DNA of 64,000 bases from Alteromonas aquimaris (lineage in GTDB: Bacteria; Pseudomonadota; Gammaproteobacteria; Enterobacterales; Alteromonadaceae), in assembly GCF_026183695.1 (NCBI RefSeq), contig NZ_JAPFRD010000005.1:210042-274041 (forward strand), written 5' to 3'. The stretch's first letter is position 1; each line of letters opens with the position of its first letter. Shown piece by piece: positions 35,494 to 44,872 of the stretch. Below the pieces are notes generated by a model. The model did not search any database. It was not told the origin of the DNA and saw nothing but the letters and a program-made list of their open reading frames with translations. Both the position numbers and the translations under genes were made by a program.

Positions 35494-37611
35494 TTATTTT
35501 TGAAATGATGTAGTGGGCTGGCGCTCAAAATAAGAGGTGAGATACCGTTTAATATCTTCTAATTCGGCCGCTGCGTTCTTCTTGTTATCCAAAGCATGTT
35601 CAAGGTCGGAAAGAAACAAATCAGTGCCAGGAAGGGGAGCGGATGAACCTGTAGAAATTTCGTTTATTAGCCACGGAATAGCCGAATATAACGAGGCAAG
35701 GCTGCGGTCGTTATAGCAAAACTGTTTCCATCTCGAAAGATAGAATAAAGTTAATTCATTTTCACCCACGTGATCACAGTCAAAAAAATGTAAAATAGCA
35801 GGATCCACATCGTCAAATTTTGCATCATTCAACCCTAGTTTACTTAGTTTGCCGATGAGTCTTTTAAAACGAGTTTGTAATGGATAAGCAATAAGCGCAC
35901 TGCGTGAGCCGCTAGCTTTATTTTTTTTACTGCCTACTTTTAATAGGTGAAAGCCATTCTTTTTCCAAAACTTGAGCAATGCGGGATTGACGCCAAAAGA
36001 GCTGGTGACAGCCTCGACGTCACAATATTTCGCCTTATTGATAATTGCGTTGAGCAAGTATGAGCCAAGTCCATGTCCTCGTAACCTATCGTACACCGCA
36101 ATTCTGTTAACTCGCCAATATAGCTTAGTAGTTAGTTCTTCCTGGGCGCAAAAATAAGCTAATCCCTGGGCACTTAAATGACCCTTGACTCGCCGAGAAC
36201 CATTGCAAATAGCCTGTGCCAGCGAAGCGAGTTTGTGCCCTCCTTCCACATTAACAGCGCAGGCTGCGATAATTTCGCCTTCAGTAGTTTTCAGTAACCC
36301 AAAGTAAATATCGGGGGAATCCACCAAACGCATTAAGTCGTCCGGAGTAGTTTGGTAATGTGCCCCGTTGAGTAGATTCAATGCCTGGGATAAATCCAAT
36401 TCACTTAAGTGACCGCTTGTACTGAAATGGAAATGGGTAGAGTTAGCGGCAGTAATCCGTGTGGAGGAGGATAAGTCACGCTTAAACAATAGCGAACGCG
36501 CTAGAAATTCTTCCAAGGGGTCACTGTTATACCAGCGTAGTGGCTCGGAAAGATGTATGTGCTGCACCTGTGCGTGCTGCCCCAGTTCTGAAATTACCCT
36601 GTGTTCAAACCCTTTTCCACTGCCTTCGTACCCATCAGTACTCGAACTTAATATGACTTTTTTATTAGATAAACAAATTTTGGTTAACACTGGAGCGGGG
36701 AAGGACGCTGCTTCATCGACAAGTAGCACATCGTAGTCATTATTAAGTAATAGTGGAGAGTCAGGGGCCACCCAGGTTAATTCTTGATGCGATTGGCGGT
36801 TTTTTAGGTCCGCTTCATTGGTACGAAAGGTTTGCATAGAGCCATTGCCAATTTGTACCAGCCCTTCAACAGATTGTCTGGCCGTGGATGTGACTAAAAC
36901 CCGATACCCGTGTCCTTGTAGATATGCACTAAATAAACCCAGTAGTGTGCTTTTTCCTCTACCTCGCATCGCTTTCACCAACGCATACCTGTTTTCACCT
37001 TTAAAAAACGTTATCAGGTTATCAAATGCCACTTCTTGATCATGACTTTTAAATACTGACTGAGGTGATACTTTATGAACAAATGACGTTTTTTCCGGTA
37101 AAGTTACCGCGTCTTCCTGCCATAGTGCGATATGTTTATTGGCGCAGAACTTGTCTCGAAGTTGCGCAATATATCGGCTTCTTGGCAATTCAAATCCATG
37201 GGTTAAATAAAAGGGAGAACGCGCTACAGCTTGCTGTGGCCACTTATTTAAGGGAGGAGTGACCAATATTAAGCTTCCCTGATGCGAAACAGTGCCGGCT
37301 ACAGCTAAAAATGCTGAGGGTCGAAATTCTGAAACGGCATCATATATCGCAAGGTCATAAGATTGACCTAATAACTGCTTATACAATTTAACGGGTTTTG
37401 TGTGGGTAGACAGTTCTGAACGATCACTTAATACACACAAATCGAGCTTCCTGGGAGCGCGGGTTATAATTTTATTGGTGCACAGCAAACTCTCATTTTC
37501 TTCCATTGCAATGATCAGCATGTGGCGATGATATACACCGTTTTTTGTACCGCTATAGTGACTAAAAAGCCAGTCACAAACCTTATTTAAAGCCATATCT
37601 ACTTGAATCAC
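35494..37611 (-). CDS. tmcA: tRNA(Met) cytidine acetyltransferase
   Basis: TmcA uses acetyl-CoA and ATP to make N4-acetylcytidine at the wobble base of elongator tRNA-Met, which prevents misreading of AUA. The 705 residues show a helicase-like ATPase domain with Walker A MRGRGKSTLLG (Lys220) and Walker B VLLVDEAASF, then a GNAT acetyltransferase domain with RLRGHGLGSYLL, and a C-terminal tRNA-binding tail. Length is close to the E. coli enzyme (about 670). A GTG at 37611 or an ATG at 37596 could start it. Divergent from the thioesterase gene, 43 bases apart. Confidence 0.93.
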   Translation of the reverse strand: MIQVDMALNKVCDWLFSHYSGTKNGVYHRHMLIIAMEENESLLCTNKIITRAPRKLDLCVLSDRSELSTHTKPVKLYKQLLGQSYDLAIYDAVSEFRPSAFLAVAGTVSHQGSLILVTPPLNKWPQQAVARSPFYLTHGFELPRSRYIAQLRDKFCANKHIALWQEDAVTLPEKTSFVHKVSPQSVFKSHDQEVAFDNLITFFKGENRYALVKAMRGRGKSTLLGLFSAYLQGHGYRVLVTSTARQSVEGLVQIGNGSMQTFRTNEADLKNRQSHQELTWVAPDSPLLLNNDYDVLLVDEAASFPAPVLTKICLSNKKVILSSSTDGYEGSGKGFEHRVISELGQHAQVQHIHLSEPLRWYNSDPLEEFLARSLLFKRDLSSSTRITAANSTHFHFSTSGHLSELDLSQALNLLNGAHYQTTPDDLMRLVDSPDIYFGLLKTTEGEIIAACAVNVEGGHKLASLAQAICNGSRRVKGHLSAQGLAYFCAQEELTTKLYWRVNRIAVYDRLRGHGLGSYLLNAIINKAKYCDVEAVTSSFGVNPALLKFWKKNGFHLLKVGSKKNKASGSRSALIAYPLQTRFKRLIGKLSKLGLNDAKFDDVDPAILHFFDCDHVGENELTLFYLSRWKQFCYNDRSLASLYSAIPWLINEISTGSSAPLPGTDLFLSDLEHALDNKKNAAAELEDIKRYLTSYFERQPTTSFQK

Positions 37612-37654
37612 GTATAATGTCCTAGATTTTAACGGGATAACCAGAGGATTTCGA

Positions 37655-38083
37655 ATGCGTTTTTTATCACGCCGCCTTGTGATGCCAAATGATTTAAATT
37701 ATGCCAATTCATTGTTTGGAGGGAGAGCTCTGGAATGGATTGACGAAGAGTCAGCAATTTATGCTATTTGTCAGTTAGAAACAAATTGTTTGGTAACGAA
37801 ACATATTGGCGAGATAAATTTCGAATCGCCAGCGATGCAAGGAGACATTGTTGAATTTGGTCTGGAAACCAAATCGGTAGGAAAGACCTCTATTCGAGTA
37901 AGCTGTCTGGTAAGAAATAAAGCAACCAAAAAAACAATTTGTTTGGCAGATGATATTGTTTTTGTCAAAGTGGACCCAGTTACCCGACAGCCCGTTCCTC
38001 ATGGCAAAACGCTAGAAGGACTAAAATCTCAAACTGACAAAGAAATACGTTCGCTTAATTTAATTGGCGAGAAAGAAGAGTAG
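37655..38083 (+). CDS. Acyl-CoA thioesterase, hotdog fold
   Basis: 142 residues of the hotdog thioesterase family related to YciA and acyl-CoA hydrolases. The fold marks are MPNDLNYANSLFGGRALEWIDE, the active-site region with Asn and Glu/Asp, and HIGEINFESPAMQGDIVEF. It probably cleaves short- or medium-chain acyl-CoA in the cytoplasm. Good AGAGGA ribosome binding site. It ends 5 bases before the converging AraC-HDOD gene. Confidence 0.88.
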   Translation: MRFLSRRLVMPNDLNYANSLFGGRALEWIDEESAIYAICQLETNCLVTKHIGEINFESPAMQGDIVEFGLETKSVGKTSIRVSCLVRNKATKKTICLADDIVFVKVDPVTRQPVPHGKTLEGLKSQTDKEIRSLNLIGEKEE

Positions 38084-38088
38084 GTCTT

Positions 38089-39858
38089 CTAGAGCGTCTG
38101 CCACCTTTCAAGAGCGCTTAAAAGTCGCGATTTTTGCTCGGCTTTTAAGCTTGCTAGTATCTCAATCACCTTTGCTTTGTCGGTAAAGGCGGTGGCAGAA
38201 AACGCGAGATTATGGCAAATCAGAATCTGGCGATTAATTTCATTTTCTTCAATCGTCGATTCTTTACATAATTTCCATAGCCGATGGTTAGCACTGCTTT
38301 TAAACCCCCACCGTAAGAGCATTAACGTCGTCGCGCCATAAAGGCAGACACCAAATTCCTTATTCAGACTTTCACTAAATTCAGCAAAATTAGTAGCCAC
38401 ATCCCATTTGTGCATGGTGCCTTCAACAAACATACACTCTTCATGAAAGACGATAAATAATGACAGCAAACCAAACACTAGCATTTGTCTGGTAACTTCA
38501 TCTTCGTCTTCAGCCTGATCGAAAGCAAAGGCGCTTTGGTATAAGGTCAAACTTAGCAACATCGCATCTGTAAGTTTGTGTACGTCGGGGTGGCGACATT
38601 GCATGGTTAGAAGTTGCTGAGCTGCAAATACTACCGCAAGATGTTTTATGTTCGACACACCTAAATTTCTGCCCACAGCCTGGTGCAAAGTTTTAGGCAC
38701 ACTGCCAAAAACTGCACGACTGGCTTTACTCATGATGTGAGCATAAAAAATTGGATCCTGTTCAATTATACTCACAACGCGTTCAACGGTTGCGCGCTCA
38801 TGGTCAAGGGCAATAAGTTCAGCAATGGTATCCGGTAGAGGAGGGAGATTATCTACTACATTGATTAAGTGATTGTTTCCCCTATGAAACCGAAGTCGAC
38901 TACCTAATTGCCTTACCTGTCCCGCACTAATTCCAGAATACTCTTTGAAGCTCCGTTCAAATGTACGACGATCGGAAAAGCCCAGTAACTCGGCGATGGT
39001 TTCACTTTTTTTACCAGCCAATAGGTGATGGCTTGATAGTTCGTGTATGTAGCTTTTCAAAATGTTATTAAACGAGAGAGTTTCCTGGCGTAACTGTTTT
39101 CGCAAACTCGATTCTGTTGTTCCTAACACTTCTGCTACCCAATCTATTCTTATTCTGGCCGGTTTTTCACTGTGACTAAAAGTGGTATGCAGCTTTGTTT
39201 TTAAAGAAATATTTTCTAGTGATGCGAGTCTTTCCTTTAACATCTTAACCAGTTGGGCGCTGTGATAAAACGATGTCTGATTTAGCCACATCGGGTTAAA
39301 AGTGAGCGTAATGTTTCCATCTGAGTTAGTGATGGTCGCTTTTGATAATGCTGAAACGAGTCGCAGAGGTGGTGGAGCTGGTAACTGAATAGCATTGAAA
39401 TCAAATTTTCTGCCTGCCAGATGTCGACATACAATGAAAAGAAAATAAATCTCAATCTCCCTCACAGCTAAATACTCATGGGCGGGGCAGGACAGCTTTA
39501 CTTCCTCTTTTACTTCGTACTTGACGTAACTTTTATTTCCGAGCAGCAATTGGTAATGTTCAGAGAGAGTTTCAAGCACTTCGTGAATGGTTCGTAAAGA
39601 GGTTAACAAAACAGTAAAGTTACCCATTTTGTTAAAATCTAAATAGCCCGCTAAAGAATTTCCAATATGCGGAACATGCTCTTGCGGAATGAGCTGGTAT
39701 AAAATCTGGTCAACGGCATTTAAATCTACTCGACCGTTTTCCAGCTTGGCAATTTCCCCTATTGCTCCTTCATGCGCTTCGCTCTCCCATTGCTGGTCTC
39801 TACGCAAGGCTAACAAAGAACGAATTATCGCTGACCAGAACAGGCCCCTGTTATACAC
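38089..39858 (-). CDS. AraC-type regulator fused to an HDOD domain
   Basis: 589 residues with an unusual order. Residues 15-195 resemble the ligand-binding half of OruR/ArgR-like AraC regulators. Residues 230-330 are an AraC DNA-binding domain with two helix-turn-helix units (WVAEVLGTTESSLRKQLRQE and TIAELLGFSDRRTFERSFKEYSG). Residues 335-589 are an HDOD domain (NLPPLPDTIAELIALD, SIIEQDPIFYAHIMSKAS, LHQAVGRNLGVSNIKHLAV). HDOD domains act in signalling and have lost the HD phosphohydrolase residues. Start is a GTG behind AAGGAG; an overlapping ATG is out of frame. Both target and signal are unknown. Confidence 0.8.
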   Translation of the reverse strand: MYNRGLFWSAIIRSLLALRRDQQWESEAHEGAIGEIAKLENGRVDLNAVDQILYQLIPQEHVPHIGNSLAGYLDFNKMGNFTVLLTSLRTIHEVLETLSEHYQLLLGNKSYVKYEVKEEVKLSCPAHEYLAVREIEIYFLFIVCRHLAGRKFDFNAIQLPAPPPLRLVSALSKATITNSDGNITLTFNPMWLNQTSFYHSAQLVKMLKERLASLENISLKTKLHTTFSHSEKPARIRIDWVAEVLGTTESSLRKQLRQETLSFNNILKSYIHELSSHHLLAGKKSETIAELLGFSDRRTFERSFKEYSGISAGQVRQLGSRLRFHRGNNHLINVVDNLPPLPDTIAELIALDHERATVERVVSIIEQDPIFYAHIMSKASRAVFGSVPKTLHQAVGRNLGVSNIKHLAVVFAAQQLLTMQCRHPDVHKLTDAMLLSLTLYQSAFAFDQAEDEDEVTRQMLVFGLLSLFIVFHEECMFVEGTMHKWDVATNFAEFSESLNKEFGVCLYGATTLMLLRWGFKSSANHRLWKLCKESTIEENEINRQILICHNLAFSATAFTDKAKVIEILASLKAEQKSRLLSALERWQTL

Positions 39859-40299
39859 ATATTCTCCTTAAACAAAATAAACCATAGCGAGTTGCATGAG
39901 GGTATCGCGCATAAACAAACAACTAACCCAAAATTAACAGAAAGTGTCCTATTTTATCTCCAGCATTCATCTTATAGTGAAATCGAATACATGATGATTA
40001 AGACAATTGTTTTTCCTACGAAGGAATTCACATATCAGCTTAATCACGGAAATTTACGATACCATCATTGTTCGGGTTAACGCAGATAGTATACCAACCG
40101 CCAATGGTGAAATTTTCGAGAGGAAATGATGAATGACGCGCTAGACGTCAGACAATGGTCCGAGATTTAATCCGGACTACTTTATACGCCTGCACAGCCA
40201 CACGCAGGCGATCTTTATTCCTTACCGATAATAATTTGACCCAACCTCATCATTCTCTTCAATATTATCTTGATCTTTACACTTGGCCTGTTAGACTGC
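39859..40299. other. Upstream region of the thiamine riboswitch
   Basis: 441 bases. It must hold the promoter of the riboswitch transcript and that of the divergent AraC-HDOD gene. A hairpin with a perfect 7-bp stem (CGCCTGC, 40187-40193, with GCAGGCG, 40204-40210) is followed by ATCTTTATT and could be a weak terminator about 90 bases before the riboswitch. Short frames here have no coding support. Confidence 0.4.
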
Positions 40300-40426
40300 G
40301 CGCTACTTACCAAGGGGTGCCCAGAAGGCTGAGATCTACTACGTAGGAACCCTTATGTTTTCGCTGCATATGCAGTGAAAATGTGAACCTGATCCGGATA
40401 ATGCCGGCGTAGGAATGGTCTAGCGC
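40300..40426 (+). promoter_or_regulatory. TPP riboswitch (THI element)
   Basis: The aptamer core is intact. GGGGTGCC begins at 40314, CTGAGA is at 40329-40334, ACCC at 40349-40352, and the second half reads GAACCTGATCCGGATAATGCC then GGCGTAGGAA to 40415. The closing helix pairs GCGCTA (40300-40305) with TAGCGC (40421-40426), with ACCA/TGGT inside it. No T tract follows, so control is probably of translation: binding thiamine pyrophosphate would hide the ribosome binding site of the receptor gene 62 bases downstream. Confidence 0.95.
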
Positions 40427-40488
40427 TTACTCACCAGCACCTGCTGCTTGTTTCTGGATCTCAGTAATTATAAAAATTCGAGATTCTG

Positions 40489-42543
40489 ATGAAAAAAACA
40501 ATTATTGTTTCCGCAATTTTCCTGACTTCAAGCTTTTCTCAAGCTCAAGATGAACCACTAGAAACTATCACTGTTACCGGCGACTTTCGTCACGCTAATT
40601 TACACCAGCTAAGCAGTAGCGCCTCTATCATTGATGCCAAGCAACTTGATACTAATCAAGCCCGTCACATTGAAGATATTATAAATGTAGCACCCAATGT
40701 AAATTTCACTGCGGGGGCGTCGCGGGGGAAATTCGTGCAAATACGCGGGATTGGTGAACGCAGCCAGTTCGCTGAACCCATCAACCCCTCGGTAACCGTT
40801 ATGGTTGATGACTTTGACTTTTCTGGTCTTGCAGGCGCGGCACTGCTTTTTGATACCCAACAAGTCGAAATTTTTAGAGGGCCACAGGCCACCGTGTTTG
40901 GTACGGGAGCTTTGGCCGGAGCCATTAAGGTCGCGAGCAATCAACCGTCAGAGAATGCACCAGGGAAGCTGGAAGTGTCGGCGGCAGGTAAAGACACCTA
41001 TCGATTTGAAGCTGCCAATGGAACAATGCTCACAGAGAAGGTAGGTTTTAGAACGGCCTTCGTGCATAACCGTAGTGATGGCTTTGTCACTAATACTTAT
41101 TTAGACCGTGACAACACCAACAATATTGACGAAACAGCCGCTAGATTTGGCTTGCAGTGGAAAATCGCTGCACCCACTGAGGTTAATTTAAACTACCGCT
41201 GGTATGACATAGATAACGGCTATGACGCATTTTCACTGGAGAATACTCGCTTTACCCGCTCAAATGAACCTGGTTTTGATACGCAATTGACGCACGCACT
41301 AAGTGCCAATATGTCACATGAGATCGATAGCGGAACAGTGCAGTTGGTGGTTACCCAGGCCGATCACGACATAGGGTATGGGTATGATGAAGATTGGACC
41401 TATCCGGGCTTCCATCCATGGGCATATCCTTCATTTGATGCATATTATAGAGAGGTTAACACTAAGACTGCGGACCTCAGATTCGTTTCTGCTAAACAAT
41501 GGCGTCTGCTTAATAGCACGACAGACTGGATTGCGGGTGTCTATTACAAGACGTCTGAGCAACATCTGCATCGCCAGTATACCTATCTTGATGGTGACTT
41601 CACGAGTGAATTTGAACCGAATAATACCGCTGTGTATTTCAGGACAGATACTGCCTTGTCAGATGCCTTAAGCCTACAAGTTGGAGTGCGCGCGGAACAA
41701 TACGACTTCGATTACATTGACAGCGACGGTGGTAACTTTGCACAGGATACATCGATGCTTGGCGGAAAGCTGGCTCTCGAGTACGTAGTGGGTCAACACT
41801 TTTGGTATGCCAGTGTTAGTCGAGGCTTCAAAGGCGCTGGTGTCAACCCCGACCAGGAAGTCAGTAATGACAAGCGATTCTTTGACGAAGAGTATAACTG
41901 GAATTACGAAATGGGCGTAAAAGGTCCGATAATCGCAGATTTATCAGGACGCCTGGCCATTTTCCATATGCGTCGAAAAGATACGCAGGTGAGTGATTAT
42001 GATGTGCAAATTCGTGATAACAATACACCAAAATTTATCGACATCATTGATAACGCTGATTTAGGGACCAACGGAGGCGTTGAGGTTGAGTTAAGCTGGT
42101 ATGTATCTTCAAACTGGCATATTCAAGCTAGCGCTGGTTACCTGAATGCGTATTTCGAAGGTTACCAAACCGCAGATGGTGCTTTTGTGCTAAAGCGGCA
42201 ACAAGCGCAGGCGCCGCGGTTTACCGGTCATCTGTTCAGTGAAATCGGCTTAGTGGACAATCTTTTTTGGCGTGTAAATATCGACTATAAAGATGAGTTC
42301 TTCTTTTCTGATGGTCACGACGAAACGTCTCCTTCCACCACTTTGGTTAACACCGAACTGGAGTATGTGTGGCAAAACTGGCGCACAAAGTTATGGCTAA
42401 AAAATGCGTTCGACAAACGCTATTACGTACGAGGATTCGGCGGCTTTAGCAATGATCCGCGAGAATTCTTTGAAATACCAAAACCCTACTATCAATTAGG
42501 TAATGGTCGCCAGTTAGGTGTGACAGTAAGTTATCAGTTTTAA
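40489..42543 (+). CDS. TonB-dependent receptor for thiamine
   Basis: 684-residue outer-membrane receptor, probably importing thiamine or a precursor, because it is the first gene after a TPP riboswitch. A signal peptide ends near SQAQ. The plug domain (about 25-150) shows IEDIINVAPNVNFTAG, FVQIRGIGERSQF and VEIFRGPQATVFGTGALAGAIKV. The barrel ends in the C-terminal Phe (SYQF). Its substrate is known only from the riboswitch and neighbours. Needs a TonB motor such as the one at 29.3-34.2 kb. Confidence 0.9.
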   Translation: MKKTIIVSAIFLTSSFSQAQDEPLETITVTGDFRHANLHQLSSSASIIDAKQLDTNQARHIEDIINVAPNVNFTAGASRGKFVQIRGIGERSQFAEPINPSVTVMVDDFDFSGLAGAALLFDTQQVEIFRGPQATVFGTGALAGAIKVASNQPSENAPGKLEVSAAGKDTYRFEAANGTMLTEKVGFRTAFVHNRSDGFVTNTYLDRDNTNNIDETAARFGLQWKIAAPTEVNLNYRWYDIDNGYDAFSLENTRFTRSNEPGFDTQLTHALSANMSHEIDSGTVQLVVTQADHDIGYGYDEDWTYPGFHPWAYPSFDAYYREVNTKTADLRFVSAKQWRLLNSTTDWIAGVYYKTSEQHLHRQYTYLDGDFTSEFEPNNTAVYFRTDTALSDALSLQVGVRAEQYDFDYIDSDGGNFAQDTSMLGGKLALEYVVGQHFWYASVSRGFKGAGVNPDQEVSNDKRFFDEEYNWNYEMGVKGPIIADLSGRLAIFHMRRKDTQVSDYDVQIRDNNTPKFIDIIDNADLGTNGGVEVELSWYVSSNWHIQASAGYLNAYFEGYQTADGAFVLKRQQAQAPRFTGHLFSEIGLVDNLFWRVNIDYKDEFFFSDGHDETSPSTTLVNTELEYVWQNWRTKLWLKNAFDKRYYVRGFGGFSNDPREFFEIPKPYYQLGNGRQLGVTVSYQF

Positions 42544-42561
42544 AATAGGAGAGGCAATGTT

Positions 42562-42825
42562 ATGCAAGTGATGGTTGAGTTATCACTATACCCACTAGTG
42601 GAACATTATATTGCGCCAATTAAAGCGTTTATCGAGCGCTTGCACAATGATAAGCAGATTAGTATAACTACTTCTCGCACCAGTACGCAGGTTACCGGCG
42701 ATTATGATTATGTCATGGCACTGCTTACGAAAGAAATGAAGGCGACTCATCAACAGGTAGGGCAGGCCGTGTTTGTAGCAAAAATTCTTAACTTTGATGC
42801 AATGCAAGCTGGAGCTAAAGAGTAA
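42562..42825 (+). CDS. YkoF-like thiamine-binding protein
   Basis: 87 residues with a single YkoF/MTH1187-type ferredoxin-like domain: VMVELSLYPL at the start, a middle helix, and YVMALLTKEMKATH. YkoF binds thiamine or hydroxymethylpyrimidine in Bacillus, where the protein has two such domains; here only one. No signal peptide, so cytoplasmic. Strong AGGAGAGG ribosome binding site. Its stop overlaps the next start by 1 base (TAATG). Confidence 0.8.
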   Translation: MQVMVELSLYPLVEHYIAPIKAFIERLHNDKQISITTSRTSTQVTGDYDYVMALLTKEMKATHQQVGQAVFVAKILNFDAMQAGAKE

Positions 42826-43448
42826 TGGAATTACTCCTTTCCCAACTCGCTGCAACCACATGGTTGGAATGGGTGGCCGTTATTCTTGCTCTTGCTTACG
42901 TATGGCTGGCTGCCCTGCAAAATAGTTGGTGCTGGTTGTGCGCGTTTATCAGCACAGCAATTTATACGTGGCTTTTTTGGCAAGTCACCTTACCCTTTCA
43001 AGCTGTGTTGAATTGTTTTTATATGGTGATGGCAGGGTACGGTTATTATCAGTGGCGTAAAGGAACCAATGCGGACACAGAAATCTCCATTTCGCGCTTG
43101 CCACTTCATTTTCATTTACTGCTGGTCCCCGGGTTATTGGGGGTGGCATACTGGTTTTCACTGGTGGCTGCAGGACAATTTAACAGTGATTATCTGTGGC
43201 TGGATGCGAGTATTCACTTGCTAAGTATGGCTACCACCTTTATGGTGGCACATAAAATATTGGAAAACTGGTTTTACTGGTTTTTTATAAATATTGCGTC
43301 AGCGTATTTGTATGCGCAAAGTGGATTGGTGTTAACCGCACTCTTATTTGTCGGTTATGTGGGGTTCTCTTTGTTTGGATACTGGCAATGGCGACAACAA
43401 TGGAATAATCGCCATGCATCTGGACTCGATAGTCAACCTGCTAGCTAA
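42825..43448 (+). CDS. pnuT: PnuT-type thiamine transporter (PnuC family)
   Basis: 207-residue inner-membrane protein of the PnuC family with about seven membrane helices. Family landmarks include LALAYVWLAALQNSWCW, a tryptophan-rich AYxWW-like central region (YYQWRKG) and GYVGFSLFGYWQWR. PnuC carries nicotinamide riboside; PnuT proteins under TPP riboswitches are reported to carry thiamine. Transport is thought to be facilitated diffusion driven by trapping through phosphorylation, which fits the kinase-like gene next in the operon. Confidence 0.88.
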   Translation: MELLLSQLAATTWLEWVAVILALAYVWLAALQNSWCWLCAFISTAIYTWLFWQVTLPFQAVLNCFYMVMAGYGYYQWRKGTNADTEISISRLPLHFHLLLVPGLLGVAYWFSLVAAGQFNSDYLWLDASIHLLSMATTFMVAHKILENWFYWFFINIASAYLYAQSGLVLTALLFVGYVGFSLFGYWQWRQQWNNRHASGLDSQPAS

Positions 43449-44223
43449 CCCGTTAAAGCTCACTAGTGATGTCGCCCTGACAAAAATTGAAGGTGGCGTG
43501 GTCAACCAAACCTTCAAATTAACCGATAGGGAACGTACATTTGCTGTCAAATGGATTGCAGATGATGAATTTAGCGGGATCAACCGTTTCCATCAATTCG
43601 TATTGCAAGAGCAATTAGCGCATCGAAAAATAGCGCCTATGCCCGTTTGGTTGAGTGATGATGGCAGGTTATGGGTGGAATCGTGGTACGAGCCCACCCC
43701 ACTATCAACGAACACAACTGAACAAATAAAAGTGCTCGCAACGGTACTGTTTACCATTCATTCTCAGCCCATTACTGCGCGCCCTTTGAAGCTAACTGAA
43801 CGCTTACATCATTACGTAGAGATCGCGCAATTATTTCCTGACGACCCACTCGTACATCAAATTAACGAAATTGCAGAAAGGATACATATAGAAGTTGATG
43901 ATACCGCATTAACGCTTTGCCATAATGATTTGGCCTTCGCGCATATCTTGGATTCAACTCGACCCTTGGTAGTTGACTGGGAGTATGCTGCAATGGGGAA
44001 CCGCTATTTCGATATTGCCAGCGCAATCGAAATTAACAAATTGTCTGAATCCTATGCCAGCGAGTTATGCAGCCTCTATGCAAAACAGGCAAGGCTACCC
44101 GAGGAGCACGTCAGCGACAATGTCCACCGCCAAATCGAAGTGGTTAAATTGACCAATACGTTATGGCAGCAAGCGCTAGAGGCTGCCAGCGAAGAGCGCT
44201 TGGAACCTCCTGTGGTTCTCTAA
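43414..44223 (+). CDS. Thiamine kinase-like phosphotransferase
   Basis: 269 residues from the ATG at 43414, overlapping pnuT by 35 bases; the frame is open further upstream inside pnuT. The fold is that of the aminoglycoside/choline kinase family: GGVVNQTFKLTDRERTFAVKWI (nucleotide loop and lysine), LCHNDLAFAHIL (catalytic loop) and VVDWEYAAMGNRYFDIAS (DxD-type metal loop). It would trap imported thiamine by phosphorylation, as ThiK does. The catalytic loop normally has an Asn that binds Mg2+ (HxDxxxxN); here it is His (codon CAT), which may alter or weaken catalysis. Confidence 0.8.
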   Translation: MHLDSIVNLLANPLKLTSDVALTKIEGGVVNQTFKLTDRERTFAVKWIADDEFSGINRFHQFVLQEQLAHRKIAPMPVWLSDDGRLWVESWYEPTPLSTNTTEQIKVLATVLFTIHSQPITARPLKLTERLHHYVEIAQLFPDDPLVHQINEIAERIHIEVDDTALTLCHNDLAFAHILDSTRPLVVDWEYAAMGNRYFDIASAIEINKLSESYASELCSLYAKQARLPEEHVSDNVHRQIEVVKLTNTLWQQALEAASEERLEPPVVL

Positions 44224-44286
44224 TTAATCGTAGATGGGTATTTTGGTCAGAGTTTAATCATCTCGTTTACTTCAGGCCAAAAGTGC

Positions 44287-44314
44287 TTTACCTTTAGTAA
44301 TCGTTACGTATAAT
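44287..44314 (+). promoter_or_regulatory. Promoter of tRNA-Trp
   Basis: A perfect -10 TATAAT (44309-44314) lies 16 bases after a weak -35 TTTACC (44287-44292). The GC-rich start region (GCTCAGCGCG) is typical of stringently controlled stable-RNA promoters. The tRNA begins 12 bases after the -10 box. Confidence 0.7.
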
Positions 44315-44326
44315 GCTCAGCGCGTT

Positions 44327-44403
44327 AGGGGTGTAGTTCGAATTGGTAGAACAGCGGTCTCCAAAACCGATGGTTGGGGGTTCGAGTCCCTCCACCCCTG
44401 CCA
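44327..44403 (+). tRNA. tRNA-Trp (CCA anticodon)
   Basis: A complete cloverleaf: the acceptor AGGGGTG pairs with CACCCCT, the discriminator is G, and CCA is encoded. The D-arm is GTAGTTCGAATTGGTAGAAC, the anticodon loop is CTCCAAA with anticodon CCA, and the T-arm contains GGTTCGAGTCC. Single copy in the window. 77 nt including CCA. Confidence 0.97.
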
Positions 44404-44872
44404 CTTTTCGTGGTGCTGGCGCTTACATGTTTCACTGCACTTAATATCCTTCCTTTTTGCTTTTAAAAAATTCATTTTGTAAACAAAAAATCAATATCTG
44501 TACTTATTTCCCGAGCGCGATGGTTGCCTGCCAATGCTTTACACCAAACCGCAATTCTGTGTACTTTGAGCTGATCACACTTGCATGCGGAAGGGTAGAA
44601 TTCCCTCTAACTTACTAACCGTAACCTTTACTGGTTAATAGCTAAATAATATGTAGTGAAAACCGTCAGAATCTTTTCTGCGCGAAACCCTCAGAGGAGA
44701 GAGACGTAAACTTCAAGTTCACAAAAATATGAAAATGGTCAGCATAAGCTATTGCTGAACGAATTAGTCGGTAAGGTAATAGATGAATTTTTCCTATCGC
44801 TAACAGGTTCAGGGGGAGGCCTAAACCCAGCGATATTTTTTAAAAGAAAGACTGCGACAGGAAATTTACTTA
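44404..44872. other. Intergenic stretch with a start-less reading frame
   Basis: 469 bases after the tRNA. A plus-strand frame from 44710 to 44895 is open for 61 codons and has a protein-like amino acid make-up, but has no ATG and runs into the antisense of the next gene. It may be a gene fragment. No terminator is clear after tRNA-Trp. Confidence 0.35.
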
